Assembly: GCF_002778285.1 (NCBI RefSeq)
Contig: NZ_NESM01000001.1
Location: forward strand, 1,696,501 to 1,760,500
Length of the DNA: 64,000 nt
From: Limnohabitans sp. 15K
GTDB lineage: Bacteria > Pseudomonadota > Gammaproteobacteria > Burkholderiales > Burkholderiaceae_C
Direction: 5' to 3'
In this document: one piece after another, positions 47,815 through 57,903 of the stretch
Position numbering within the stretch: the stretch's first letter is position 1
How the letters are laid out: each line of letters begins with the position of its first letter
Made by a program: the position numbers and the translations under genes
The notes under the pieces: model-generated
Seen by the model: only the letters and a program-made list of their open reading frames with translations
Database searches by the model: none
Told to the model about the DNA's origin: nothing

Positions 47815-50052
47815 ATGGCTGCAGACAAATCCAAGATCATTTACACCCTGACAGACGAGGCCCCGCTGTTGGCCACGGCGTCTTTTTTGCCCATCATTCG
47901 GACCTTTGCAGCGCCCGCAGGCATCGAAGTGGCAGAAAGCGATATTTCTGTGGCCGCCCGTATCTTGGGTGAGTTTTCTGATTTGCTTCCCGCTGAGCAG
48001 CGCATGCCCAACAACTTGGCCGAACTGGGCAAGCTGACCCTCAAGGCCGAGGCCAACATCATCAAGTTGCCCAACATCAGCGCTTCGGTCGGCCAACTGG
48101 TGCTGGCGATCAAGGAATTGCAGTCCAAGGGCTACGCCTTGCCTGATTACCCTGAGAACGCCAAGACCGACGAAGAAAAAGCCCTCAAGGCCCGCTACGC
48201 CAAGTGCACAGGCTCTGCCGTGAACCCCGTGCTGCGCGAAGGCAACTCGGACCGCCGCGCACCCCGCGCTGTGAAAGAGTTCGCGCGCAAGAACCCCCAC
48301 AGCATGGCCGAGTGGAGCCAAGCTTCGCGTTCACACGTTTCGCACATGCATGCGGGCGATTTCTACCACGGCGAAAAGTCCATGACCATGGACCGCCCCC
48401 GTGAGGTGAAGATGGAGCTGATCACCAAGAGTGGCAAAACCATCGTCCTGAAGCCCAAGGTGGCCTTGCTCGACCGTGAAGTCGTGGACAGCATGTTCAT
48501 GAGCAAGAAAGCCCTCGAAGCTTTCTACGAAAAAGAAATCGAAGATGCACACCAAACTGGCGTGATGTTCTCTTTGCACGTCAAGGCCACCATGATGAAG
48601 GTGTCTCACCCCATCGTGTTCGGTCACTGCGTGAAGATTTTCTACAAAGACGCGTTTGCCAAGCACGCCAAGCTGTTTGACGAACTGGGCGTGAACGTGA
48701 ACAACGGCATGGCCGATCTGTACAACAAGATCACCACGCTGCCCCAATCCAAGCAAGACGAAATCAAGCGTGACCTGCACGCCTGCCACGAAGGCCGCCC
48801 TGAATTGGCCATGGTCGATTCGGCCAAAGGCATCACCAACTTCCATTCGCCCAACGATGTGATCGTGGACGCCTCGATGCCCGCCATGATCCGCAACGGC
48901 GGCAAGATGTGGGGCGCTGACGGCCGCTTGAAAGACGTCAAGGCCGTGATGCCCGAATCGACCTTTGCACGCATCTACCAAGAGATGATCAACTTCTGCA
49001 AATGGCATGGTGCGTTCGATCCCAAAACCATGGGCACCGTGCCCAACGTGGGCCTGATGGCCCAACAAGCCGAAGAATACGGCTCGCACGACAAAACGTT
49101 TGAAATCTCTGAAGACGGCGTGGCCAACATCACGGACATCAACACCGGCGAAGTGCTGCTCTCCGAAAACGTGGAAGCCGGTGACATCTGGCGCATGTGC
49201 CAGGTCAAGGACGCCCCGATTCGCGATTGGGTCAAGCTGGCCGTGACCCGTGCCCGCAACTCCGGCATGCCGGTGGTGTTCTGGCTCGACCAGTACCGTC
49301 CACACGAAGCCCAGTTGATCACCAAGGTCAAGATGTACCTGCACGAGCACAACACAGCCGGTCTGGACATCCAGATCATGAGCCAGGTGCGTGCCATGCG
49401 TTACACCCTGGAGCGCGTGGTGCGCGGTCTGGACACCATCAGCGCCACTGGCAACATCTTGCGCGACTACCTGACCGACTTGTTCCCCATCATGGAACTC
49501 GGCACTTCGGCCAAGATGCTGTCGGTTGTGCCTTTGATGGCGGGTGGCGGCATGTACGAAACCGGTGCGGGCGGCTCGGCCCCCAAGCACGTTCAGCAAC
49601 TGGTGGAAGAGAACCACTTGCGTTGGGATTCGCTGGGCGAGTTCTTGGCGCTGGCCGTGTCTTTTGAAGACTTGGGTCTGAAAACGGGCAACAAAAAAGC
49701 AGGCGTCTTGTCCAAAACCCTGGATGCTGCGACCGGCAAACTGCTCGACAACAACAAGAACCCATCACCCAAGACGGGTCAGTTGGACAACCGTGGCAGC
49801 CAGTTCTATTTGGCCATGTATTGGGCCCAAGAGTTGGCTGCGCAAACCGAAGACGCTGCACTGGCGGCACAGTTTGCGCCTTTGGCCAAACAGTTGACCG
49901 ACAACGAAAAGAAAATTGTGGACGAGCTCAATGCTGTGCAGGGCAAGCCCGTGGACATCGGTGGCTATTTCATGCCTGACACGGCGAAGGTGGCCGCCAT
50001 CATGCGACCCAGCGCCACCTTCAATGCGGCGTTGGCTTCGGTCAAGGCCTAA
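47815..50052 (+). CDS. icd: Isocitrate dehydrogenase (NADP+), monomeric type
   Basis: 745-residue monomeric TCA-cycle enzyme that oxidises isocitrate to 2-oxoglutarate with NADP+. It has no resemblance to the roughly 415-residue dimeric Icd. Typical stretches are [38 protein letters not shown] (substrate loop), [20 protein letters not shown] and [15 protein letters not shown]. The start ATGGCTGCAGACAAATCC has GAGAG ten bases upstream. Single gene ended by a clear terminator. Confidence 0.97.
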   Translation: MAADKSKIIYTLTDEAPLLATASFLPIIRTFAAPAGIEVAESDISVAARILGEFSDLLPAEQRMPNNLAELGKLTLKAEANIIKLPNISASVGQLVLAIKELQSKGYALPDYPENAKTDEEKALKARYAKCTGSAVNPVLREGNSDRRAPRAVKEFARKNPHSMAEWSQASRSHVSHMHAGDFYHGEKSMTMDRPREVKMELITKSGKTIVLKPKVALLDREVVDSMFMSKKALEAFYEKEIEDAHQTGVMFSLHVKATMMKVSHPIVFGHCVKIFYKDAFAKHAKLFDELGVNVNNGMADLYNKITTLPQSKQDEIKRDLHACHEGRPELAMVDSAKGITNFHSPNDVIVDASMPAMIRNGGKMWGADGRLKDVKAVMPESTFARIYQEMINFCKWHGAFDPKTMGTVPNVGLMAQQAEEYGSHDKTFEISEDGVANITDINTGEVLLSENVEAGDIWRMCQVKDAPIRDWVKLAVTRARNSGMPVVFWLDQYRPHEAQLITKVKMYLHEHNTAGLDIQIMSQVRAMRYTLERVVRGLDTISATGNILRDYLTDLFPIMELGTSAKMLSVVPLMAGGGMYETGAGGSAPKHVQQLVEENHLRWDSLGEFLALAVSFEDLGLKTGNKKAGVLSKTLDAATGKLLDNNKNPSPKTGQLDNRGSQFYLAMYWAQELAAQTEDAALAAQFAPLAKQLTDNEKKIVDELNAVQGKPVDIGGYFMPDTAKVAAIMRPSATFNAALASVKA

Positions 50053-50094
50053 GGGGGGTCTTGCTCAAGGGTTGAAACACCGTTGAGCTTGCCA

Positions 50095-50129
50095 AAAAGC
50101 CAACCAGACTGAGTCTGGGTGGCTTTTTT
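50095..50129 (+). terminator. Rho-independent terminator after icd
   Basis: A 15-bp stem with one mismatch (AAAAGCCAACCAGAC with GTCTGGGTGGCTTTT) and a TGA loop is followed by more Ts. It lies 42 bases past the stop. Confidence 0.9.
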
Positions 50130-50148
50130 CTTGCCTGTTCAGCGGCTT

Positions 50149-51402
50149 TTAACGGGTGTACGCCAGGCCCAGCGCCACGCCACCGAATAAATCGCCCTCG
50201 ATCAGGGGCACACCCGCAAACTCGGCCTGCAGGACTTGCTGGAAAGTGCTGAGCGCCGACGATCCGCCCGTGAGGTAAATCGCATCCAAGGAGGCGTCGG
50301 TCAAACCGGCGCGCTGCACGCATTCACGCGCACAGGCCACTGTGCGGGTCAGCAAGTCTTGCAACTGCGCTTGCATGTCTGCCACGCCCAATCGTGCTTG
50401 CAATTCACGTTCGATGACCGACAGGTCAATGCCCGTGTCGGCTTTGCTGACCGAGCAGCGAATCTTGGCCTGCTCCACCTCGTGCGCCATCAGGTGGCCG
50501 TGGCGTTCGGTCAGCACTTGCATCAGGCGTTCGTGCAGGCGGGTGTTGCTGTAATTGGTGCGCAGCGTTTTGGCGTGGGCGATGGCTTTGGGTTGGTATT
50601 GCCAGTGAATCAGGTGCCAAGTGGCCAAGTCAAAAAACACGCGGCTGGGCACTTCGCGCTGCTCAGGACCGATGTGTTTGTAGCCCAGCAGTGGCATGAC
50701 TTGCGCCAAATTCAGTTGCCGGTCGTAGTCGGTGCCGCCAATGTGCACGCCCGTGGTGGCCAGGATGTCCTGGCTTCGGTCGGCATTTTTCATGCGATCA
50801 GGCCCTAATCGCACCACGGTGAAGTCGGATGTACCGCCACCCAAGTCGACCACCAGCACGGTGCTTTCTTGGGTCAGGCGTTGTTCGTAGTCCAGCGCGG
50901 CCGCAATCGGCTCCAACTGAAACGACACCTCTTCAAAACCCACGGCCTGCACGGCTTGTCGCAACGAGGCCTCGGCCTGTGCATCACGCTCGGGGTCGTC
51001 ATCCACAAAGTGCACGGGCCTGCCCATCACCACGCGGCGCGGGGCTGTGCCCAGGCTTTGGGTCGCGCGTTCGCGCAGGGTGGCCAAAAAGGTGCCAATG
51101 ATGTCCTGAAAGCTGATCTGCTGGTGGCCGATTTGGGTCGTTTCCATCAGCAAGGGGCTGCCCAACAGGCTTTTCAGCGAGCGCATCAATCGCCCTTCCG
51201 TGCCTTCCAGGTAATGCTTGAGGGCATCGCGGCCAAAGTGGGTGCTGTGGTCTTCGGCGTTGTAGAACACGGCGGTGGGCATGGCCAGGGCGTCGCCCTC
51301 GAGGGCGATCAGGCGAGCAGCGCCTTGAGGGCCTGCCCAGGCCATGGCCGAGTTGGAGGTGCCGAAATCAATGCCGAGTGTGCCGGCGGGGGAAGAAGTC
51401 AT
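50149..51402 (-). CDS. Hsp70-family putative chaperone, YegD-like
   Basis: 417-residue actin-fold ATPase resembling the Hsp70 nucleotide-binding domain alone. Phosphate-1 loop GIDFGTSNSAMAWAG, phosphate-2 VLVVDLGGGTSDFTVVRLG and adenosine loop YLTGGSSALSTFQQVL are in order. As in YegD, there is no C-terminal substrate-binding domain, so it is not DnaK. ATG 51402 (MTSSPAGTLGIDFG) was chosen as it directly precedes the ATPase motif. Clients and trigger are unknown. Confidence 0.88.
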   Translation of the reverse strand: MTSSPAGTLGIDFGTSNSAMAWAGPQGAARLIALEGDALAMPTAVFYNAEDHSTHFGRDALKHYLEGTEGRLMRSLKSLLGSPLLMETTQIGHQQISFQDIIGTFLATLRERATQSLGTAPRRVVMGRPVHFVDDDPERDAQAEASLRQAVQAVGFEEVSFQLEPIAAALDYEQRLTQESTVLVVDLGGGTSDFTVVRLGPDRMKNADRSQDILATTGVHIGGTDYDRQLNLAQVMPLLGYKHIGPEQREVPSRVFFDLATWHLIHWQYQPKAIAHAKTLRTNYSNTRLHERLMQVLTERHGHLMAHEVEQAKIRCSVSKADTGIDLSVIERELQARLGVADMQAQLQDLLTRTVACARECVQRAGLTDASLDAIYLTGGSSALSTFQQVLQAEFAGVPLIEGDLFGGVALGLAYTR

Positions 51403-51521
51403 GAAGGGGGAAGACAGAAGCCGACAGTAACAGTACAGGTGCCCGACATGGTTGACAGGCCTGAAGACCGGGCATTTTGCCACCAAGCACGGTGCTGTGT
51501 CCCCTCACGAAACCCGGACCC

Positions 51522-51803
51522 CTATCGTTGGCGATTGAAATATTGACGCATTTCCGCGAGGGTTTGGGATTCTTTAGGCTTGAGCATGGTCACTTTTGAA
51601 ATGCTGCTTGGAAAAATATCCTCTTGCGTCAAGTTGTACTTTTCCATCACAGCCATGATCTCTGCGGTGCCCCGGTCTACGGCCTCTTGCCGCAAGCGTG
51701 CCCGCTCCAAATCAACATCCATTTTTTTCAACATTTCCAATGACTGAGCGATTTTGAGATCGAGCTCAGCTTTTTGCTGCTCAAGCTGTTTCAGTGAAGA
51801 CAT
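51522..51803 (-). CDS. H-NS-like protein lacking the DNA-binding tail
   Basis: 93 residues. The N-terminal half is a charged coiled coil (SSLKQLEQQKAELDLKIAQS, about residues 2-45), and the segment AEIMAVMEKYNLTQEDIFPS resembles the oligomerisation/linker part of betaproteobacterial H-NS (Bv3F-like) proteins. The expected C-terminal AT-hook-like region (a GRGR-type motif with Trp) is absent; instead there is a short basic end (EMRQYFNRQR). Such forms can poison H-NS oligomers. The assignment is by pattern only and a plain coiled-coil protein is possible. Confidence 0.6.
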   Translation of the reverse strand: MSSLKQLEQQKAELDLKIAQSLEMLKKMDVDLERARLRQEAVDRGTAEIMAVMEKYNLTQEDIFPSSISKVTMLKPKESQTLAEMRQYFNRQR

Positions 51804-52034
51804 GGTGAGGATCCTAAAAAACGAAGGGGTACGACGGCTTGAAATCTAACAGTCGCCTTTGTGTGAACCCACATCAAACATCATGAAAACGCACAGATGC
51901 TCATGACCTACGGGTCGATCGTTGCGTGATGGCCGCACATCCTCACAGTTACTCTCACTTTCAGGGCGCCTTTTGGCTTGAATTGACAAAGGTGCGGTTT
52001 ATGGCCTGTCAAGCTTCTATGATTTGCAGCATCC

Positions 52035-53906
52035 ATGAAACGCTTGTTATGTCTGCTGTTGCTGTTGTTGTTTCAACTGTCCTTGCAGGCAGGGCAGGAC
52101 CGCTATGAAATCGAAACGGCGTATTTCCATGATGGGCAACACAAGCACACCCTTGCGAGTGCCCAGGCGCAGGCATTCAAACCCTATCGAGGCCAATTGC
52201 GCCTTGGTTTTACCGAGGGTGAAACATGGATTCGCATTCGACTGAAAGACCCCCAGGCGGGCGCGTCGACAGAAAGGCCTTCTTCGCTGACGTTCAGGGT
52301 GGAGCCCTATTCACTGGACAGGTTGGCCTTCTACCAAGAGGACGCAGGCAAGTGGACGCAACAATTGGCGGGCGAGCTGCAGCTGCAAAAGAAAAAAATT
52401 TGCATTGAATTGCAACATTGCTTTGAATTCAGCACGTCGAATACCGGCGATCAGTTTGCGTATTTGAAAGTTGAAACGACCGCTGTTCGCATTGTGCGCA
52501 CCGAACTGATGACGGCGGATGACGCACTGCAGTCATCGATTGCAGCCATTAAAAGCGTCAATTCCGCGCTGAATCTTTCCATCGCATTGCTGGTCCTGTC
52601 GGTGATATTTTTCTTCTTCGAGCGGTCACGCTTGTTGGTGGCTTTTTGCGGCTTTCAAACCGCGGTTGTGTTGTCGATTTGTGCTTTTGCTGGCGTCTTC
52701 CCCCATGGGTGGGCGTTCATGTCTGCGGTTCAACCCAATACCGTGGCTGGATTTGCGTTGGTGATGCGGCTGGCGATGACAGTCCTGATGGCCTGGATCG
52801 TGGTTTCTGCTTACAAGCCCAGTCAAACCTATGTGAAATGGGTTGTCGCTGTTCTTTTGGTTTGTGGTTTCAATCTTCTGCTCGTTTTGACAGGGTACGA
52901 AACCGAAGCGGGTTTGTTGAATTACTGCGTCGGATTCATTAGCCCCTTCATCCAAATCTGGGGGGCTCGCACAGTCAGTGAACCCATGCCTGGACGGTGG
53001 ATTTTCAGGACGGGATGGCTCATTTATTTACTGATCATTGTTTTGGGATTTCCCTACAACTTGGGCACTCCGGACTGGCGCGACCAATTCAACTTTGCGC
53101 AGTCCAGCGGTGATTTGCGATTCAACGGCATTTTTATTGGCATGGTGGTTTTCTGGCTGGTGTTGAGTGAAAAATCCAGCCGTAATTTGAGAAAAATGCA
53201 GGAGCTTCAGGCCTTGCAAATTCAAGCCGCCGAATCCAAAGTCCATGAAGAAGGATTAAAAGAACGCAGAGAGCTGATTGACATGCTGACGCATGAGCTG
53301 AAGACGCCCTTGAGCACCATCAAATTTGCCATGGCGTCCATCAAAAGAACAGCGTTGGTGCAAGGTGAATCTGCAGAAAGGGTTCAGAACATCGATGCCT
53401 CTGTCAACCGCATGGATGCGATGATCGAGCATGTGGCAATGTCCAACAAAATTGAGCGCACGGACGCTCACGGCTTGGAAGAAACCGTTTTGGCGCTCGA
53501 ATTGATGAATGTGGTGATGCAGGAGTACCGTGAGCCTGAGCGGTTTGAGCTCGATATCCAGGAGGGCGTCGTGTTTCGTGCAGCGCCCCATTTTTTGGCT
53601 TTGATCATCGAGAACCTGGTGAGCAACGCAGTCAAGTATGCGGCGGACGACAAAATCAGGATCAGCATCCATGATGGCCCAGAGAACATGACTTGTTTTC
53701 GGATCAGCAACCGCGTCGCGGCCGAAAACCATCCCGATGAGGCGCGTTTGTTTGAGCGTTATTACCGCCATCCGAGCTTTCAGAGCAGTCCAGGCATGGG
53801 CATTGGCCTGAGCTTGGTGAACTCGGCAGCGCAAAAAATGGGTGCCCAAGTGCGTTACCAAAAAATCGACCAAGACGTGGTCTTTGAAGTGAGGTTTCCC
53901 CGTTGA
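52035..53906 (+). CDS. Sensor histidine kinase with 7TMR-DISM architecture
   Basis: 623 residues. After a signal-like hydrophobic start comes a periplasmic DISM-type beta domain (about 25-165, with GETWIRIRLKDP), then seven predicted membrane helices (about 178-380), a coiled linker, HisKA with the phosphoacceptor His in DMLTHELKTPLSTIKF (near 421) and HATPase with ENLVSNAVKYA and MGIGLSLV. The G1 region (ISNRVAAENHPDE) is degenerate. It should sense a carbohydrate-like or surface ligand in the periplasm. The response regulator gene follows with overlap or near-contact, forming a two-component pair. Confidence 0.92.
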   Translation: MKRLLCLLLLLLFQLSLQAGQDRYEIETAYFHDGQHKHTLASAQAQAFKPYRGQLRLGFTEGETWIRIRLKDPQAGASTERPSSLTFRVEPYSLDRLAFYQEDAGKWTQQLAGELQLQKKKICIELQHCFEFSTSNTGDQFAYLKVETTAVRIVRTELMTADDALQSSIAAIKSVNSALNLSIALLVLSVIFFFFERSRLLVAFCGFQTAVVLSICAFAGVFPHGWAFMSAVQPNTVAGFALVMRLAMTVLMAWIVVSAYKPSQTYVKWVVAVLLVCGFNLLLVLTGYETEAGLLNYCVGFISPFIQIWGARTVSEPMPGRWIFRTGWLIYLLIIVLGFPYNLGTPDWRDQFNFAQSSGDLRFNGIFIGMVVFWLVLSEKSSRNLRKMQELQALQIQAAESKVHEEGLKERRELIDMLTHELKTPLSTIKFAMASIKRTALVQGESAERVQNIDASVNRMDAMIEHVAMSNKIERTDAHGLEETVLALELMNVVMQEYREPERFELDIQEGVVFRAAPHFLALIIENLVSNAVKYAADDKIRISIHDGPENMTCFRISNRVAAENHPDEARLFERYYRHPSFQSSPGMGIGLSLVNSAAQKMGAQVRYQKIDQDVVFEVRFPR

Positions 53907-53923
53907 ACACCCTGAGCCGAGAT

Positions 53924-54643
53924 ATGACAGACACCCCTTGGCCGTTGGTGCTGGCCTTGGTGGAGGACGATCGTTTTCTGCGCGAAGAAATCGAAGTCCA
54001 TTTGAGGGCACACGGTTTTGAGGTGCACGTCGCCAACAGCGCTGTGGGACTGGACGATCTCAATGCCCGCATTGCTTTTGATCTTTACCTCATCGACCTG
54101 AATTTGCCTGGAGAAAATGGCCTGAGTCTGTGCCGGCGTGTCCGTCAGTCACGGCCTGATGCCGGTATTGTGATCATGACCGCCCGTGTGGCCCTGAACG
54201 ACAAGATTGCGGGCTACAAACAGGGTGGTGCAGATCTTTACCTGACCAAACCGGTGTCGCCTGATGAGCTGGTTCTGGTGCTCTTGAGTTTGGGGCGTCG
54301 CCTGAAACAGTCGCATACAGCGAAAGAATGGTCCCTGAGTCTGCGCGATCGCACCTTGATGGGGCCGGATCAGGACCAGAAACTGCGCTTGACCAGCAAG
54401 GAAAAAACCATTTTGCTGGCGCTTGTTCAGGCCAAGGACAACACGCTGGAGTCTGTGGTGCTGTGCGATTTGTTTGCAGAGGAGGATGACGACACCTCGA
54501 TGAGCAAACATGCCTTGGAGGAATTGATTGCCCGTTTGCGCAAGAAATTCAAAAGCGTCCAAGCTGACGGGGATGAGCCGGCCATCAAATCGGTGTGGGG
54601 GGTGGGTTACCAGCTGTGTGTCCGGATCAAATTTGTCCATTGA
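53924..54643 (+). CDS. Response regulator, OmpR/PhoB-like
   Basis: 239 residues. A receiver domain (about 6-120) has acidic pair VEDD, phosphoacceptor Asp in LYLIDLNLPGENG and Lys in YLTKPVSP. A C-terminal winged helix (about 145-238) shows SKHALEELIARLRKKF, where OmpR proteins have the recognition helix, and IKSVWGVGYQL in the wing. A TTG at 53903 overlapping the kinase stop (TTGA) is an alternative start that adds seven residues. It is the partner of the 7TMR-DISM kinase; target genes are unknown. Confidence 0.92.
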   Translation: MTDTPWPLVLALVEDDRFLREEIEVHLRAHGFEVHVANSAVGLDDLNARIAFDLYLIDLNLPGENGLSLCRRVRQSRPDAGIVIMTARVALNDKIAGYKQGGADLYLTKPVSPDELVLVLLSLGRRLKQSHTAKEWSLSLRDRTLMGPDQDQKLRLTSKEKTILLALVQAKDNTLESVVLCDLFAEEDDDTSMSKHALEELIARLRKKFKSVQADGDEPAIKSVWGVGYQLCVRIKFVH

Positions 54644-54731
54644 TGGCAGGCTGGACGACTGACCCAGACAAAAACCGGAAAGTCCTTCGGGTTTTGGTAT
54701 AGATTCGGTAGGTTTTAAAAAATTCAATGCC

Positions 54732-54992
54732 ATGACCGATACCCCTACTGAAGCAAGCCCTCGTCCAGAACTGCCCGACCGTTTGTCGATCGACGCCCGC
54801 AGCCCGCACCATGTGCGCGCCGTGTTTGAGCACGACATCGGCATCCGATTCAACGGCAAGGACCGCAACGACGTCGAGGAATACTGCATCAGCGAAGGCT
54901 GGGTACGCGTGCCCGCTGGCAAGACGCTGGACCGCAAAGGCCAGCCGCTGCTGATCAAGCTCAAAGGCCAAGTCGAAGCGTTTTACCGCTGA
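54732..54992 (+). CDS. DUF3297 family protein
   Basis: 86-residue protein of the DUF3297 family. The conserved core is IGIRFNGKDRNDVEEYCISE followed by GWVRVPAGKTLDRKGQPLLI. No function is established; it is widespread in Proteobacteria and usually a short single-domain protein as here. It ends eight bases before the CoA-transferase gene, suggesting co-transcription. Confidence 0.9.
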   Translation: MTDTPTEASPRPELPDRLSIDARSPHHVRAVFEHDIGIRFNGKDRNDVEEYCISEGWVRVPAGKTLDRKGQPLLIKLKGQVEAFYR

Positions 54993-55000
54993 GTCTATGC

Positions 55001-56200
55001 ATGAACAAAAGGGTGCAGCAACTCCCGCTCGAAGGCCTGCGTGTCGTCGAGTTCACGCACATGGTCATGGGCCCCACCTGCGGTATGGTGCTGGCCGACA
55101 TGGGCGCAGAGGTCATCAAGGTCGAACCCATTGAGGGCGACCGCACGCGTCATTTGTTGGGTTCGGGCGCGGGGTTTTTCCCCATGTTCAACCGCAACAA
55201 GAAAAGCATCCAGCTGAACCTGCAAAGTCCTGAAGGGGCCGAAGTGGCGCGCCGTTTGTGCGCCACGGCCGATGTGGTGGCCGAGAATTTCAAGCCCGGC
55301 TCCATGGTCAAGTACGGCCTGGACTACGTCAGCCTATCGGCCAGCAACCCCAAGCTGATTTATGCCAGCCTCAAGGGCTTCTTGCCCGGACCCTACGATC
55401 ACCGCACAGCGCTCGACGAGGTGGTGCAGATGATGGGGGGCTTGGCCTATATGACGGGCCGCCCCGGTGACCCGCTGCGCGCAGGCACCAGCGTGAACGA
55501 CATCATGGGCGGCATGTTTGGCGCGATTGGCGTGCTGGGTGCACTCATTCAGCGCGGCATTACAGGGCGTGGGCAAGAAATTCAATCGGCTCTTTTTGAG
55601 AACAACGTGTTTTTGGTGGGCCAACACATGTTGCAGTACGCCATCACGGGCAAGGCCGCCGAGCCCATGCCCAACCGCATCTCGGCTTGGGCGGTGTACG
55701 ACGTGTTCACCGTCAAAAATGGCGAGCAGATTTTCTTGGCGGCTGTGAGTGATGCGCAGTGGGCCATCTTCTGTGACGTGTTGGGTTTTGCCGACCTGAA
55801 AGCCGATGCGCGTTACTTTGACAACAATGCGCGCGTGTCTTTGCGCGCCGAGTTGATGCCTGATTTGCGCCGCCGCTTGGAGGCATTCACCGCCGCCGAG
55901 CTGACCACGATTTTCGAGAAAGCTGGCCTGCCCTTTGCACCTATCGTCAAACCCGAGCAACTGTTTGACGACCCGCATCTGCAAGCCACCGGCGGCCTGG
56001 CCGATGTGCGCCTGACCGATGGCCCCAAAGCAGGGCAAAGTGCACCCGCCGCCTTGCTGCCTTTCACCATGGGCGGTCAGCGTTTGGGTGTGCGGCACCA
56101 GCCGCCCAAGCAAGGCGAAAACACAGACGAATTGTTGGCCGAACTGGGCCTGAACGCATCGGACATCCAGCGTATGCGTGAGGCCCGCGCTGTGGCCTGA
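55001..56200 (+). CDS. CaiB/BaiF (class III) CoA-transferase
   Basis: 399-residue family III CoA-transferase, moving CoA between acids without a free intermediate. Family motifs are GLRVVEFTHMVMGPTCGMVLADMGAEVIKVE at the start (given here as a positional landmark, residues 10-40), the catalytic Asp in TSVNDIMGGMFG near 169 and the late LPFAPIVKPEQL. The substrate pair cannot be assigned; members act on carnitine, oxalate, bile acid or aromatic CoA esters. It follows the DUF3297 gene with an eight-base gap and precedes hppD by 218 bp. Confidence 0.9.
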   Translation: MNKRVQQLPLEGLRVVEFTHMVMGPTCGMVLADMGAEVIKVEPIEGDRTRHLLGSGAGFFPMFNRNKKSIQLNLQSPEGAEVARRLCATADVVAENFKPGSMVKYGLDYVSLSASNPKLIYASLKGFLPGPYDHRTALDEVVQMMGGLAYMTGRPGDPLRAGTSVNDIMGGMFGAIGVLGALIQRGITGRGQEIQSALFENNVFLVGQHMLQYAITGKAAEPMPNRISAWAVYDVFTVKNGEQIFLAAVSDAQWAIFCDVLGFADLKADARYFDNNARVSLRAELMPDLRRRLEAFTAAELTTIFEKAGLPFAPIVKPEQLFDDPHLQATGGLADVRLTDGPKAGQSAPAALLPFTMGGQRLGVRHQPPKQGENTDELLAELGLNASDIQRMREARAVA

Positions 56201-56418
56201 TCAAGTGGTCAAATGGCGCTTGACAGGCGGTTGATCAGCCGCCAGTATCGAGACATGTCCATCCAGGTTTTGATTTTCGGCATCCACCTCGCGCGCAGCA
56301 CGCGGGGCAAGCCTTGCGCACCGCCGCAGGGCTTTTAAGCATTCCCTTTTTCGCTTGACCGATTTCATTCGGGCCCCGCTCACCTGCAGCGTGGCCCGGT
56401 TCACTGCTGGAGATTTTC

Positions 56419-57495
56419 ATGACCGATTTGTTTGACAACCCCATGGGCCTGTGCGGCTTCGAGTTCGTCGAGTTCGCATCCCCCATTGCCAACACCTTAG
56501 AGCCGCTGTTCGAGCAGATGGGCTTCTCGCTGGTGGCCAAGCACCGATCCAAAGACGTGGTGCTCTACCGCCAGGGCGACATCAATTTCATTGTCAACCG
56601 CGAACCCAAAAGCTTGGCGGGTTACTTCGCTGTCGAGCACGGCCCTTGTGCCTGCGCCTTGGCATTTCGTGTGAAAGATTCGCACAAGGCCTATGAACGT
56701 GCCCTCGAGTTGGGTGCCCAACCGGTGGATGTGCCCACCGGCCCCATGGAGCTGCGCCTGCCGGCCATCAAGGGCATTGGTGGCGCGCCTTTGTATTTGA
56801 TCGACCGTTTTGAAGACGGTAAAAGCATCTACGACATCGACTTTGAATTCATTGACGGCGTGGACCGCCACCCGCCTGGTCACGGCTTCAAGCTCATCGA
56901 CCACATGACGCACAACGTCTACAAAGGGCGCATGGCGTATTGGAGTGGTTTTTACGAAAAGCTCTTTAACTTCCAGGAGATTCGCTACTTCGACATCAAG
57001 GGCGAGTACACCGGCCTGACCAGCCAGGCCATGATGGCCCCTGACGGCATGATCCGCATCCCACTCAACGAAGAGTCGGGCAAGACGGGTGGCCAGATCG
57101 AAGAGTTCTTGATGCAGTTCAACGGCGAGGGGATCCAACACATCGCGCTGCTCACCGACGACCTTTTGAAAAGCGTGGACGCACTGCAGATGGCGGGCAT
57201 TCCGCTCATGACCGCACCCAACGACATCTATTACGAGATGCTCGAAGAGCGCTTGTCTGGCCATGGCGAGCCGGTGCCCGAGTTGCAGGCGCGCGGCATT
57301 TTGATGGACGGCTCGACCGCGAATGGCGAGAAGCGTTTGCTGCTGCAAATCTTCAGCCAAACCCTACTGGGCCCGGTGTTCTTTGAATTCATCCAGCGCA
57401 AAGCTGATGAGGGTTTTGGTGAAGGCAACTTCAAGGCGCTGTTTGAAAGCCTGGAGCGCGACCAGATCAGGCGTGGGGCGATTCAAGTGGCGTGA
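56419..57495 (+). CDS. hppD: 4-Hydroxyphenylpyruvate dioxygenase
   Basis: 358-residue non-heme iron enzyme converting 4-hydroxyphenylpyruvate to homogentisate in tyrosine breakdown. The C-terminal vicinal-oxygen-chelate domain supplies the Fe(II) triad: His in [14 protein letters not shown], His in [11 protein letters not shown] and Glu in [10 protein letters not shown]. Length fits bacterial HPPD (about 355). GGAG lies eight bases before the ATG. Homogentisate dioxygenase is not nearby, so later steps lie elsewhere. Confidence 0.96.
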   Translation: MTDLFDNPMGLCGFEFVEFASPIANTLEPLFEQMGFSLVAKHRSKDVVLYRQGDINFIVNREPKSLAGYFAVEHGPCACALAFRVKDSHKAYERALELGAQPVDVPTGPMELRLPAIKGIGGAPLYLIDRFEDGKSIYDIDFEFIDGVDRHPPGHGFKLIDHMTHNVYKGRMAYWSGFYEKLFNFQEIRYFDIKGEYTGLTSQAMMAPDGMIRIPLNEESGKTGGQIEEFLMQFNGEGIQHIALLTDDLLKSVDALQMAGIPLMTAPNDIYYEMLEERLSGHGEPVPELQARGILMDGSTANGEKRLLLQIFSQTLLGPVFFEFIQRKADEGFGEGNFKALFESLERDQIRRGAIQVA

Positions 57496-57534
57496 GCGGC
57501 TGGCGCGAAAGCTATGGCTGTGTAAAATTGCTCC

Positions 57535-57556
57535 GGGTAGTCACTTATGACTACCC
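57535..57556. promoter_or_regulatory. Candidate toxin-antitoxin operator
   Basis: GGGTAGTCA-CTTA-TGACTACCC is a perfect 9-bp inverted repeat. It starts seven bases after TAAAAT (57523-57528), a plausible -10 element, so a bound antitoxin would cover the transcription start. This arrangement is usual for autoregulated type II systems. Confidence 0.6.
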
Positions 57557-57573
57557 AAAAACCGGAGTCTGTC

Positions 57574-57900
57574 ATGACCGCCACTTCTGCCGCTACTTCA
57601 GCCACCATTCCCACCAGCCTTAAGTTGCCAGGCGCGCTCAAGCTGCAACTTGAAGAAGATGCCAAGCAAATGGGCATGAGTTTGCACGCTTTCATGGTGA
57701 GCACGCTGGCCGATGCCGCGCAGCGCAAGCGCTTGAGGCAAACATTTGCACAAGACGCGGCGGATGCGCTTGCCGACATGAAGGCCAGCGGAAAAGGTCA
57801 TTCGTTGGACGATGTCCGGCTCTATTTTTCTCAACTCAAAGAACATCGTCAGGACAAGAGCGCGCCGCCTGCACCTTTGCAACCGAAAAAAATGGGCTGA
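57574..57900 (+). CDS. Antitoxin of a ParD/ParE-like pair
   Basis: 108 residues. The central SLKLPGALKLQLEEDAKQMG and LHAFMVSTLADAAQ resemble a ribbon-helix-helix DNA-binding antitoxin of the CopG/ParD type. The C-terminal part is disordered, basic and proline-rich (SAPPAPLQPKKMG) and would wrap the toxin. ATG 57574 has CCGGAG eight bases upstream. The earlier in-frame ATG 57547 lies inside the palindrome and would leave almost no leader. The toxin gene follows three bases later. Confidence 0.82.
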   Translation: MTATSAATSATIPTSLKLPGALKLQLEEDAKQMGMSLHAFMVSTLADAAQRKRLRQTFAQDAADALADMKASGKGHSLDDVRLYFSQLKEHRQDKSAPPAPLQPKKMG

Positions 57901-57903
57901 GGT

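Noticed and set aside
48331..49617. 428-codon frame antisense to icd
   Set aside because: Rich in His, Val and Gly without domains; shadow of a highly conserved gene.
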